A stretch of DNA of 64,000 nucleotides from Eucommia ulmoides (Eukaryota; Streptophyta; Magnoliopsida; Garryales; Eucommiaceae): assembly GCA_016647705.1 (NCBI GenBank), contig CM028333.1:7886616-7950615 (forward strand), in the 5' to 3' direction. Under the pieces are notes generated by a model. It was not told where the DNA came from. It worked only from the letters and a program-made list of their open reading frames with translations, and searched no databases. This document shows, one piece after another, positions 15,986 through 27,407 of the stretch. Every line of letters begins with the position of its first letter. Position 1 is the stretch's first letter. The position numbers and the translations under genes were made by a program.

Positions 15986-15988
15986 TTA

Positions 15989-16580
15989 GGCCCCGTTTGG
16001 TTAGTGTTCCCAACCAAACCCAACACAACTCAACCCAAAAATTTTGGGTTTGATTTTTGGGAACACATTTGGTAAACATAAAACTCAACCCAAAGTTCTC
16101 AAAATCCTAAAGAAACCAGAAACAAAAAAAAGTTATTTATTTTTGTGCAAAAAAAATTCAACCCAAAGTTCTCAACTTCCGATTTCATCTGCCGGCCGAC
16201 CACCACCACCCGCTGCCGGCCACCATTCGGCGACCATCGTCGGCCGCCGCCGCCGCCGTCCGGCGACCGACCATCGTCTCCGGCCACCTCCGGTGACCGT
16301 CCGCGCCGCCGGCGTCCACCTCCGGCGACCGTCGCCGGCCACCTCCGCCGCCGCCGGTTGTCCGGCCACCGCCACCGCCGTCCGGCCTCCACCAAATAAA
16401 AAAAAAAAATTAGTTTTAGGATAAAATCGTTACCAAACATATTCTGTTCTCAGCACAAAACAAAAATTGTCGTTACCAAACGTAATTCTGTTCCCAAAAT
16501 TCTCAACCCAACCCAATTCAACTCAACCCAACCCATTCCAGTTGGGTTCAGAAAAGTGGAAACAATAACCAAACGCCACC
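15989..16580. mobile_element. PIF/Harbinger MITE with GC-rich core
   Basis: Left end GGCCCCGTTTGGTTAGTGTT and reversed right end GGTGGCGTTTGGTTATTGTT pair. The 3-bp duplication TTA lies at 15986-15988 and 16581-16583, as in the Tourist/PIF group. Ends and flanks are AT-rich, but 16185-16390 is a dense CCGGCCACC / GCCGCC repeat. Open frames across the core exist in several frames on both strands, as expected from composition, so I do not call a gene. Confidence 0.8.
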
Positions 16581-16876
16581 TTATTGTCTCGTTTAATTTC
16601 GGACAAAATTTTAAGTTGTGATTGAAAACATTTTAGTAAAAATTACAATTTATCTCATATATTTTTGGGGATTTTACCCCTGTGATCCTTAACGTTTCAC
16701 ACAAATTTCGAATTGGTCTTTGTGGTTTCAATTTGTATTTTTTGGTCCTTAATGTATTAATTTTATTCCAAAGCAGGCCAAATCTGTAACTCCATTAAAA
16801 CATGCAAGGAATTTGACGTGTGCATGTCTTGTGATATTTATCTGTAGGTATTATGGTAAATAGGCTATTAATATAA

Positions 16877-18072
16877 GGGGCATACACCATTTAGTTCCAA
16901 AATACAAAAAAAATTACCAATTACTCCAATCACTTTTTTTTTGCACCAATAACTCCATTTGTCTTTTTCTGACTAAAATACCCCTCATATGAATGTTGAA
17001 TGTAATATTCAACAACTGTAGGTGTTGAATGTAACATCAACTATTTATTTATTTATTTTTATTTTATTTATTTTTTTACTGATGTTATATTTTTCTGACT
17101 AATATACCTTTCATGTGGATGTTGAATGTAATATTCAACACCTGTGGGTGTTGAATGTAATATCAATTTTTTTTTATATATTTTATTATGCTATCTTTTT
17201 CTGACCAAAATTCTCCTCATGTGGATGTTGAATGTAACATTCAAAACCTGTGGGTATTGAATGTAACATCAAATTTATTTATTTATTTATTATTATTATT
17301 ATTATGTTATATTTTTTTGATCAATATACCTTCATGTAGATGTTGAATGTAACATTAATTGGTTGGTTTTTTTCATTTTTTTATGATAATAGTTTTTTTT
17401 TACCAAAATACAACTCATGTGGATGTTGAATGTAACATTTGGATGTTGAGTTTAACATCCATTCTTCTCTTATTTTTATATGTAGAGTAAAATTTATATG
17501 ATATTACATTGAACATCTGTAGATGTTACATTCAACAACTGTAAATGTTGAATATAACATCAATTGTTAACATTCAACACCTGTGGATGTTGAGTTTAAC
17601 ATCCATTGTTATCTTATTTTTATATGTAGAGTAAAATTCATATGATATTACATTGAACATCTGTAGATGTTACATTCAACACCTGTAAATGTTGAATATA
17701 ACATCAATTGTTCTCTTATTTTACGTTACATTTGGTAACGATTTTATCCTAAAATCAATATTTTTTTATTTTTTTTTTGGGGGGGGAACATATAGAAAGT
17801 GACAAAAAGTCATAAAGTTTAGGATAAAAACTGTAATTTATGGCGGTGGCGGTGGTGGCGGCTGCTGGCGGCGATGCACCCGTTTGATGACCTTCCTTAT
17901 CGATGTAAACCTCATAGGAAGGCATTTCAGTAAACTCATTCCTCACCATTTTTTAAAACATGACTAATAGATGTAAGAAAAATGTGCTGATGGGATTAAT
18001 CGGTGCAAAGAAAAGTCGATGGGAGTAGGTGGTAAATAATTTTTTTTATTGGGATTAATAGGTAATTTTCCC
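16877..18072. mobile_element. Non-autonomous MULE with 9-bp target duplication
   Basis: Flanked by perfect TTAATATAA at 16868-16876 and 18073-18081. Left end GGGGCATACACCATTTAGTT; reversed right end GGGAAAATTACCTATTAATC. Subterminal blocks ATTACCWATTA and 'TTTGCACCRATNANTCC' also appear on both arms. Left of centre is a hairpin minisatellite (16960-17720). Right of centre is a short GGTGGCGG-rich patch (17840-17875). No transposase. Confidence 0.8.
16960..17720. repeat. Hairpin minisatellite of GTTGAATGTAACATTCAAC units
   Basis: About five long units (starting near 16963, 17091, 17193, 17309, 17392) each read: TTTTTCTGACCAAAATAC, a CTCATGTGGATG block, a palindrome GTTGAATGTAACATTCAAC, CCTGTGGG, a second GTTGAATGTAACATC, then a T/A spacer. 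After 17420 shorter units with the same palindromes follow. Each unit could fold on itself. Confidence 0.8.
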
Positions 18073-18081
18073 TTAATATAA

Positions 18082-18589
18082 ACTTACCTCAAATATCTGG
18101 AAGCAGATGAAGAGAATGGGCTACTAACAACCGTTGCCCTAACATTGCAAAGAAGAAGCTTGGAGGCTGCATTAGTTGTTCTACCTCTCAATTGATTAGG
18201 GAAATGGATTTGTCTACTTCTCAATCACACTAGATGGGTTATGTTTCTTGCTATGGTGCCATGGAGTTGAAAATGAGGACTACATAGACTAGTGACGATC
18301 TAAGAGTTCCAATCTTCGAAATGATGGTTCGATACTGTAAAACTTATATGATCTTATCAGTTGTTAGAATGAGTTCTCGAATAAATCATGGACTAGAAAA
18401 AGATTTCTCTCATGTGGAAACCCCAAGGTACGTTCAGATTTTTTTTGCATTTTCAATTGTTTTCATTCAAAAATATTTTAATCCTTTGATTCTTAAACAA
18501 ATTTAATCATAGTGGAGAACATTTTAGAACGATAAAAACAGAAACACAGGTTGAAATTAAAAAAAAAAAATGGTGAAAAATAAAACAGG
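18082..18589. other. Spacer with no recognised feature
   Basis: Short open frames only. Nothing matched a protein family I recognise. Confidence 0.4.
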
Positions 18590-18985
18590 TCTACACGAAC
18601 CGGTTGGCTAAAAATTACATTCAATTAACCAAGAAGCTTGAGATTTAAAATAATTAGGCCCTTGGTTGAGTCAGTCGACCAAGAAGTTTTAATTTGGTCG
18701 ACCATTTACGTATTGTTCAATAGTATTGAAGTCCTTGATCGAGTCAGTCGAACAGGAAGAAAGGTTTGACCAACTGGGGAAGACTGAGATTGATTCTAGG
18801 GTTTTCTCTCGAAGAGGCCGTCAACCGGAAGGTTTGAATCGGTTGACCGATTAACCTAAGTTCTCTATTTGGATAGTCTAAGGAGCTCAATCTACTAGTA
18901 TTGAGTATTGGTCGATCGCTTTGGTCAGACAATCAATTCTAAGCCAAATTAGGCATTGCTAGTTGACCGGTTTGAGTTTATGCTC
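18590..18985. repeat. GTCGACC-rich repeat, truncated third copy
   Basis: Repeated GGTCGACC / GGTTGACCGATT variants, as at 53985-54235 and (inverted) 57250-57545. Probably a fragment of the same dispersed repeat family. Confidence 0.45.
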
Positions 18986-19019
18986 GACTGATTTGATCAT
19001 AAAGCAACTAGGATTGGTA

Positions 19020-20930
19020 CGAGTCAGAATGGAATTAAAGTGGATAAGAGACTGGATCGAGCCATGGCTAATAAAGATTGGTGCACATGATTTCCTAGAG
19101 TTATGGTTGAGAAAATTCCTCGTACATATTTTGATCGCTCTCCTATTCTGTTCTAATATATATATAAGTAATAATTGTGAGAATATGGTTAAATTGAAAC
19201 CTTTCTTCTTTAAAGCCATGTGGCTTACACATGAAAGATTCAAAGACCCGATCATTATCAATGGGGAAAAGGGATTACGAACTTTTCTAGGACCTGATTG
19301 TGTGGCTTACACATGAAAGCTTCAAAGACCTGGTCATTAATCAATGGGGAAAAGATTGACTGAAGATCTCAAAAGCTGAAATAAAGATACATTCGGTAAT
19401 ATATTTAAAAAGAATAAAAATATTCTTTCCAGATTGAGAGGCATCCAAATTGCTTAAGAAAGAAAGTTCTCGCTTTATCTTGATAATCTTGAATCTGAAC
19501 TTCAAAAGGAATGCAATCATATTCTTAAACAAAAGGGAATCCATTAGTACCAGAAATCCAGAATACAATGGTTATCCTTGGAGCATAAAAATAACATTCT
19601 TTTAAAGAAGAAAAAAAAAAAAAAAGTGTCTGCTCTTAAAGATGGCACCAATTGGCTAACGTATCTTAATGAAATTCATAGGAACATTAGGAATTATTTC
19701 ATGAATCTATTTATAAATGACAATAAACAAATCGAATTGAAAATGAGGGACACTTCCTTTCCTAAGATTAATCCTAACGAACATGAAATACTAATTACTG
19801 AACCGGATCTTGCGGAGATTTAGGAGTCCCTTAAATCCATGAAATACCTGAAAGCCCCAGGACCCGATGGTTATCAAGCTGGATTTTTAAGAAAAAAATT
19901 GGAAGGTGATTGGAAAAGACTTGAGTAATTTTGTGAAACAATACTTTAATGAATGCTCGATGCCCCCTGAGAACAACAAAACCTTAATTTCTTTGATACT
20001 AAAAGTGGAGAATTAATCTTGGACAAATTAGTCAATTTAGACCCATAAATTTGTGTAATACATTCTACAAGCTTGTTTTGAAAATCCTTGTTCCCAGACT
20101 TCCACCTTTGCAGAATAGTCTCGTGAGCAGTTTTATTCCGGGGAGAACAACGATGGATAATGTTATTGTTACTCAAGAAATAATTCACTATTTTTGGAAA
20201 ACGAAAAATAAAAGTGGTAGGATGAATATAAAAATTGATCTTGAGAAAACTTATGATAGGGTGAATTGGGATTTTTTGGAAGATATATACTCTAAATTGG
20301 TAAACTTTCCGACCAGGCGTAATAAACTTGTAATGAGTTGCGTTAGGCAATCTACCCTATATGTGTTATGGAATGGAGAACCTCTAAAGGAAATTAAACT
20401 CTTGAGAGTCCTCATACAAGGAGACCCTCTCTCCCCTTACCTTTTTGTTTTGTGCATGGAGAGATTGTCCTTCATAATATTTGAAAGTGAGAAAAATTGA
20501 ACCTAGAAGGGAATTAGAGCTGGGAGGAAAGGGTTGACCATTACCCACCTATTTTTTTGTTGATGAGCTTATTCTTTTCTCCAAAATGGTTGATAATAAA
20601 ATCTTGAAAATCACCAATGTCCTTGAAAATTTCACGATAAGTTATGGACAAAAAATCAACCTTTCGAATTCCAATTTGTTTACTTCTCCTAATATCCCCA
20701 AAATGAAGGCTAAAATGATTATTAGGCAACTTGGGATTGACTTAACCTAGGACCTCGGTATGCATCTAGGTGTTCCCCTCATTCATACCAAACACGGAAC
20801 GAATCACTATAATCATATTATTGAGAAAATTCCAAAAAGATTATCCAACTTGAAGGCAAACATGTTGTCTATTGCAGGTAGAGCGATGCTCATCAAATTA
20901 GTCATGTACTCTATCCCTAACTACACCATG
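19020..20930 (+). pseudogene. Outer LINE (LINE2) ORF2, 5' part
   Basis: Decayed L1-type ORF2 encoding endonuclease and reverse transcriptase. It opens with the end of the endonuclease (AMANKDW near 19060, and a degenerate 'SDHSP' site reading FDRSP). A linker helix follows (IQWLSLGDK-like, near 19560). RT then shows KAPGPDGYQ (about 19851-19877), the FIPGRTT region (about 20132), a DLEKTYDRVNWDF block (about 20239-20277) and QGDPLSPYLF (about 20418-20447). The catalytic FADD reads FVDE (about 20546). There are many stops and frameshifts. An 82-bp step repeats GTGGCTTACACATGAAAG (19220 and 19302). At 20930 it is interrupted by LINE1 and resumes at 43101. Confidence 0.85.
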
Positions 20931-21409
20931 GATGTAGATAAATAGTTTTCAATTTCAGGAGGAGAGAGAACCGTAACCCTAGCAGCTGCCATTCACATGC
21001 TTGCGTAAAACCTAGCCGCTGCCGGCTGGAGGGGCCACCGCCGATTTTTCCTCTGCGTGGGATCTCCGGTTGCGACTGGGGGGGGATCCATCGGTTCATC
21101 AACTGAGAGGCTTTCCTGCTGCGTCTGTCTGTTGCGGTGGAGACCTGCACTGGAGGATTTTTTGTTGCGTCTGGCTTTAGCATTGGTAACTTGCTTTGGT
21201 GGATCTGCTGGTTTTATTTACCATTGGTGGATCCTCTGAGAGGCTCTCCTGCTGCTTTTGTCTGTTGCGTAGGAGACTTATACTAGAGGAATTTTCTGCT
21301 GCGTCTACTTTTGTCTTTGGCGTCGGTGACCTTCGTTGGTGGATCTTTTGTTGCTGGTTCTATTTACTTTGGTGGATCATTTGCTGCTGGTTTTATTTAC
21401 GTTTTTGCC

Positions 21410-23026
21410 ATGGCAGAAACCTCTAAACAGTCTTCAGCGTCCGGATCTATCGGGTTTATTCGTTCATATGCTGCAACATTGTAGAGAGATATATGCCTCC
21501 CGTCTATCGAGGTGGAGTCTCGCTCCTACACGAAAGATGGTATGTCGGTTGTCTCTTTTTCCTCATCCACGCTATCCCAATCAGAAACTCTCTTCGATCA
21601 AGTTGCTATAATGAAATTCCAAGCTGGCGGGCCTTCATTGGAGGATATCTAGTCCGAAATACGGTCGTGGAACCTTACTGATCAGTATACAATGGGTTTA
21701 ATGGATTCAAAAACATTTCTTATTCGATTTCTTAATGATAGGGATCTTCTAAAGGTCCTTTCCGGAGAGGTAAATGCTATTAAAGGTTTTTATTACAAAG
21801 TTTTTCGTTGGAATAAAGCCTTTAACACAAAAACTGATGCCTCCATTCTCCCACTTTGGATCCAATTTCCAAAGCTTCCTATCAATTACTTTGTTCCCGA
21901 TATTCTTAAAACTATAGCAAACACGATTGGCAGGATTGTTGCTATTGATTCCACTACTCTCACCTTGACGAGATTGAATTCAGCTAGGGTTTGCGTAGCG
22001 GTAGACCTATCTAAGCCTCTACTACCCAAGATTTGGATTGGCAAACAAGATGGTTTTTCTCAAGAAATTGTGTATGACCGGTTACCTTCCTTTTGTTCAT
22101 TTTGCAATATTCAGGGTCACTCATTAGATATTTGCCGGAGGAAAAAACCAATGTTGAATGATAAGCAAAATCTAGTGGTAGTTGTTCTTGAGATTGAAAG
22201 GAATTCTTTGTCAAAAAGTTACAAAAGATGGCAAAATAGGGCTCTACGAAAAGCATAACAAAGTGCAGTTCCAACCGTTATTCAAGGCCCTAATGAAAAG
22301 AATTTAGCTTCAGTTTCAGCAAAAAAGGGGGGCAAAATCTTGCTGAATCTGGTCTGAATGAGTCCTGTTTTATCTTCTGCCGAACCACCTGTTGCATCTC
22401 CAAATCAGATCGTTGCAGCTTCGACAACTCCAAATCAGGCCGTCGCAGCTCAGTCGGCTTCAGTACAATTCTACGCAGCTGTGGCAGCTCCAGTTCAGGC
22501 CGTTTCAACTCCAGCGGCACCAGCTCAGGTCGTCGCAACTCAGATGGCTCTTAAACAGGCCATCATAGCTCCGGCAGCTCAGGTCGTCACAGTTCAGACG
22601 ACACCAGAACAGGTCGGTGCAGTTCTGACAGTCTGAGTTCAAGCCGACACATTTTCAGCGGTTCCCGAGTAGAATGCCGCCATATTCTCATCAATTCCAG
22701 CTGTTACAGATCAAATTGTTTCTGGTCAGGAAAAGAATCTACTGTTAGATGGGGATAATGACTTTATTCAATTTCACCGAATTCTATTTATGGATGAGAG
22801 GGGAGAAAACAATCTAGCTATCGGGGATTCTCATTCGGAACACGGTGAATCTTTGGCTTAAGATAATGGAGTAGCTGGTTACGCCACTGATACGACAAGT
22901 CCTGAAACGGATGGTTTTCAACTCGTCCGAAAGAAAAACACAAGAGTGAAGGTTCCGAAGTTGATTGGAGGTGTATCGAAGACTTCGGGAATGGTAACAC
23001 GTCATCAATTAAAGTTTAATGTCTGA
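21410..23026 (+). pseudogene. LINE1 ORF1 (DUF4283-type RNA-binding protein)
   Basis: Plant L1 ORF1 proteins bind element RNA. The whole 1617-nt stretch is in one frame, broken only by point stops: TAG 21482, TAG 21650, TAA 22256, TGA 22355, TGA 22634, then TAG near 22669 and TAA near 22859. About 21650-22120 matches the DUF4283 pattern: a basic Phe-rich start, the block LWIQFPKLP, then IWIG and a Gln-Glu-Ile-Val-Tyr stretch. A C-X2-C-X4-H-X4-C knuckle follows (CSFCNIQGHSLDIC, about 22093-22134). The C-terminal third is an Ala/Pro/Gln-Val repeat (22358-22636). The stop overlaps the ORF2 start by 8 nt. Confidence 0.85.
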
Positions 23027-24133
23027 TTCCATTCTGTTTTGGAATTGTAAGGGTATCGAAAATCCAAGTACCCTTGCTAGACTAAAACGAATAGTGAAGT
23101 CTTCGAAAGTTTCCTTTTCCGGAGTTATTGATCCATGGATTGATGAATTTAACATGGGGAGAGTAAATAAAGCTATCAAGTTTCATAACGCAGTCTCTAA
23201 TCAAGATGAGTTGGGTAAAATTTGGGTTTTATGGAAGAATAACCTGGAAGTCCAAATTGTTCGTTCGCACTGTCAATTTAGGGCCCGTTTGGTAACCATT
23301 TCTGTTCCCATCCCATGCAGTGGGATGGGAATGGGATGGGATGGGAAGGGATGAGAATTTTGTTTCATTTTTGGGAGCAAAATCACATTTGGTAACGATA
23401 ATTTTTTTTTTAGATCTGGGAATAGAATCGTGTTTGGTTTTATCCAAGAAATCACGAAACAAACCCTAAACCACAAATTTAAGAACAAATCCAAGAACAA
23501 TTTTAAGAATAAATTCAAGATCAAATCGAAGAACAAATCCAAAAACAAATTCGAAACCCTAATCGCCGTTACCCATTTTCAACAGCCGTTCAAGAAATCT
23601 GAGAGAAATTCGTTCGCCGTTTAAGAAATCTGAGAAATCCTATTTCGTTCGCCAAGAAACACAAATCAAATTTCTATTTCGTTCGCCGTTTAGGGTTTCG
23701 ATTTTGAAATCGAAACCGAAATATGGTTTCGATTTCGAAATCAAAATCGAAACCAACGAAGACGACGAGCAGCGAACGAGGAAGGAAGACAACAAGCAGC
23801 GAAAGATTTCGAACGATTTTGAAACCCTATTTCGATTTTAAAATCGAAATCGAGGGAGGAAATTTTGATTTTGAAATCCTATTTCAATTAGGGTTTCAAT
23901 TTCGAAATCCAAATCGAAACACGATTTCGATTTCAAACACGATTTCGAACACGAAGGCAACGAAGACGATGCGGACAATGACGAATGAAGAACCAGACGA
24001 CGACCGATCGACGACGAGCGAATGACGGCGACGATGGAGAAGTAGGAAGGCGACCATGGAGGAAGAAATCGGAGCAGAGACGAGGATAGGTTGATCGATC
24101 GGATGAAGTGAGGAGAAAATGGAGGTTGATCAT

Positions 24134-24176
<43 letters not shown>

Positions 24177-25211
24177 GTTGTTCAGATGTTTTTTTTTGGT
24201 TGGAAATGGGATGGGATGGGTTGGGAGTGATTTTTTTTTTGTTTCTCAATCCTTCACAAAAAAAAATGGGATGGATTCTGATTTGCGCTCATTTGGGAAC
24301 GGAAATAAAAAAATGGAATGGATTACCAAACGTTATGCCCAAAAATCAATCCCAAAAAAGTGGGAATGGAATGGGAAATTCTGGGAAGGAAATGGTTACC
24401 AAACACTGCCTAATTTCCTGTAAGTTATCTTGGTTAAATTTGGAGTTTTTGGTTGTGATGGTTTATGCTAGTTGCTCTTAGATTGACCGAAGAATTCTTT
24501 GGGAGGATTTTCCTCATTACTACTAACTCGGTCTCCATTTCGATAATTTCGGGGGAGATTTTAACGTTGTTCGTAGTACATCCGAGAAGTTGGGTCGTTT
24601 AACCCCTTCTTGGAGTGCTATGCAAGAGTTTAATGCTTGTATTAATTCAGCCAGTCTTGTGGACCCCCCGTTCACGGGGTCAACTTTTACTTTCTGTAAC
24701 AATCGTCAAGGGCTATCTCGATAATATTCTCGGTTGGACAGAATCCTGGTTTTGCCCTCGATTTGTAACTCGTTTGATGGTCGGGTTGAGCATTTGGAAC
24801 GTATTAATTCGGACCACTATCCGCTAATTTTGCACTTTTTTTTTTTTTTTCATACAATGGTCCGAAGCTATTTCGGTTTCAACGAATGTGGACGTTGCAT
24901 GAGGGTTTTCTTGAAGTGGTTAAATGTGCATGAAAGGATTCTCATCAAAATCCTTTGGTTCATCTAAGTCTTAATATCAAATCGGTGAGGGTAGCTCTTA
25001 AAGTGTGGAATGCCCAAACTTTTGGGAACGTTTTTGTTGAGTTAAATTCTTGGAAGGATAGGGTGGAAGCTTATGATTCAATGCTTCAAACCAACTGGTC
25101 CCAAGGAGTTTCGGACTTATTTGATCAAGCTACCACGGAATATAACAATCTTCTTATGAAAGAGGAAGTCTTTTGGAAACAAAAATCTCGAGAGCATTGG
25201 TTAACAGAGGG
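23019..25211 (+). pseudogene. LINE1 ORF2, endonuclease part
   Basis: N-terminal half of ORF2. The apurinic-type (EEP) endonuclease starts MSDSILFWNCKG at 23019. After the PIF element (23281-24410) the frame resumes and shows the catalytic GGDFN (about 24551-24565) and SDHYP (24809-24823). Stops lie near 24479, 24524 and 24721, and a frameshift in a T run near 24838-24850. A linker toward RT follows, ending EHWLTEG at 25211, where element A cuts the codon. The same frame resumes at 39993 once A and one target copy are removed. Confidence 0.85.
23281..24410. mobile_element. PIF/Harbinger-type element in LINE1 ORF2
   Basis: Left end GGGCCCGTTTGGTAACCATT; reversed right end GGCAGTGTTTGGTAACCATT. 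The flanks are TTA (23278-23280) and TAA (24411-24413). Treating the right copy as a mutated TTA restores the LINE reading frame, which supports a 3-bp PIF duplication. The interior has many repeats of the TTTCGATTTCGAAATC type (23690-23960), a CGACGAAG-rich stretch and a T run of about 38 (24137-24174). No transposase. Confidence 0.75.
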
Positions 25212-26844
25212 TGATAGGTGTGATTTACCTATGTATTTCCAAACCGAATTAAGTTAGTTTTCGAGCATTTATATAGTATTTTATTACATTTCAATTAGTT
25301 TTATTACTTTTTGTATAAATCAGGTGTGTGGGGGCAAAAAGATAGGAAATTGAAGCGAAAACGATGAGATCGAACTAAAAGCGATTGAAGAACAGTGGAA
25401 AAACAAGCTCGGAGGCAAAATTGTGAAATAAGCCCATCGTCGCGGCGTCTAGACCACCGCCACGGCGGTGAAGAAGCTGAGAAATACAAAAGGCTACTGA
25501 TAGCCCATCGCCTAATCCCACCGCCTAGGCGAAAATCCAGCAGAAACATTTCCTAATCCACTGCCTACTTCTTTGCCTAGGAGATCAACCAAACCGACCT
25601 ACCTCCACCTAGGCGGTGGATCCCTTCGCCTAAGCGGAGACCCTCTGCACAGCCTTCATATTTATTTAGATATTTTGCTTATAAATACCCCTCTTCTTCC
25701 TTCTCCTTTGAAGCCCCCTGGCCATTTGGGCATCTTAGGCCATATTTAGGCTAGGATTTAGGAGTTTTAGAGGTTGAGCTCACATTCCGAAGTAGAGAAG
25801 ACGGCAAATCGATCGTTGAGCGTTCTTAGCAGTTTATCTTCGGACGAGACTAAGTTCTTCGATTGTTTTTCCTTATTTCATTAACTTAGGATATTGTGAG
25901 CATGTTTAGCTTCTCATTTCATTGTAAATGTCGTTATGGCCATAGCTAAACATAGATTGTAGTAGGGATTTACAATAAACTTATGAATATGTTGTTTGGA
26001 TGATTTTGGTGTTTTGTTTGTGATTGTTCTTCGTAGTTTGATTGTATTTATCGTATTGTTTGTTTATCATGCTTAGTTAGATAAATGGAGAATATGAGAT
26101 TTTGACATACCCCAGATTCGAATTTGGGTAAAACAAACGCCACGATTCTATAACCCGATAGGGTTTGAATTGTAGACAATTGATGACGTTGGGGCAAGAC
26201 TCACGCGACTTAGAATTGTTAAGATGTTGATGGGGACTTCGTCAATGACTTGAAGTTGTGTTACCCCGTCTTACACTTGGGAGAGGTGGCGATGGAGTTT
26301 TAGAACGGAGATTGTCAATAGGGTAATTACAACACACGATCCAATGACCCAGTCGGGAGTTAGATTGTGTGCAATCAATGACGCTGGGTGAGACTCACGT
26401 GACTTAGAGTCGTTAAGACGTTGAGGGGGACTTCTTCATTAACACAAAGTCATTCATTCCTCCGTCTTACACTCGGGAGAGGTGGCAGTGAAGTTTACGT
26501 ACCAAGGTTGTCAAATAGGTCGAACACCATAGACGTGAGTAAATCGAAATCGAATATATATTTGTAAACACGTTAATCCCTAGACAATTCTTTACCCTAA
26601 AACATATTAGCATATTAGTTTAGTTAATTTAGGTTATATTAGTATTAGTTTAATTAATTAATTATATTTGTTTTTAACCTAGATAAAGTTAGGTCACGAC
26701 AAACGCAGTATTCGATAGTAACGACACCAATCCCTGTGAATACGATAACCCGATCTTAACAATCACACTATACTAAAATTTTGACCTTGTACACTTGCTA
26801 GTTGTCACATACAGGCAAAGACGCTCAAAATCCTCGCCCGTACA
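25212..26844 (+). repeat. Element A 5' LTR
   Basis: 1633 bp. The U3 part (25435-25640) has several CG-rich palindromes built on CACCGCC..GGCGGTG and CCTAGG. A ~190-bp step repeats the block GACGTTGGGG...GTCTTACACTYGGGAGAGGTGGC (about 26180-26300 and 26370-26495). Ends TCCTCGCCCGTACA. Confidence 0.85.
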
Positions 26845-26850
26845 AGTTTT

Positions 26851-26868
26851 TGGCACCGTTGCGGAGGA
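26851..26868 (+). other. Primer-binding site of element A (tRNA-Asp)
   Basis: TGGCACCGTTGCGGAGGA lies six bases after the LTR. A perfect complement of the plant tRNA-Asp(GTC) 3' end would read TGGCGCCGTTGCCGGGG, so three bases differ. Confidence 0.75.
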
Positions 26869-27402
26869 TTGTTTTGATGTTATTGCCGGAGAAACGCGGT
26901 AACAACTGGAGACTTAAGTTTTAGATTGGAGAAGCAAGTGTATCGTATTGCTGGGGATTGGCGAAGTTGTTATTATTGATATTATGTGTAAATGACTTAA
27001 TTTTACTTTAGGCATTTCTTTTGTATATAATTTTTGTTTGTAGTTTTGTTTTTATTTCTTATGCAGGGTACTTGGCGATGTTAGATCATTAGGTATTGAT
27101 GCATCCCTTTCGACGGGATTCTAAATCATTTTATGGTGCGGGGCCACGCACATAATTCGGTGAGGTGTTTCGTTGAAAGATCGAGTCTAACAAAGCAAAA
27201 CCTCGCCACTCTTGAGGCGTTCGGAAAATGTCGGGCTGAGGACATTAAACCACGCGCTTCTTGGGAGGCAACCCAAGGTCAAATAAATTAAATCCGTTAC
27301 ATCCGACTTGAATCGGAGGCGAGATCCTCTCGCCTCCCAGGTAAGTGTTCTAAACACCCTTCGTCAGTATGCTTTAAATTTCATATGTTGAGAATGATGA
27401 TT
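26869..27402 (+). other. Element A interior, left part
   Basis: Non-coding. Includes CGCTTCTTGGGAGGCAACCC (27256-27275), a block common in Athila-type elements. It ends where element B inserted (target GGGAT, 27403-27407). Confidence 0.6.
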
Positions 27403-27407
27403 GGGAT

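Noticed and set aside
16044..16440. Open frames of 67-126 residues across the GC-rich MITE core
   Set aside because: Stop codons are rare in GCC/CCG repeats, so overlapping frames on both strands are expected; no domain is visible.
16960..17720. CRISPR-like regularly spaced palindromic repeats
   Set aside because: Spacing is irregular, spacers are low-complexity T/A runs, there are no cas genes, and the array lies inside a MULE with a 9-bp target duplication in plant DNA.
22358..22636. Separate Ala/Pro-rich gene
   Set aside because: It is in the same frame as LINE1 ORF1 and is the C-terminal repeat of that protein, bounded by point stops.
23723..24025. Lys/Ser/Thr-rich protein in the PIF element
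   Set aside because: Made of TTTCGATTTCGAAATC-type repeats; no start context or domain, and it lies wholly inside the inserted element.
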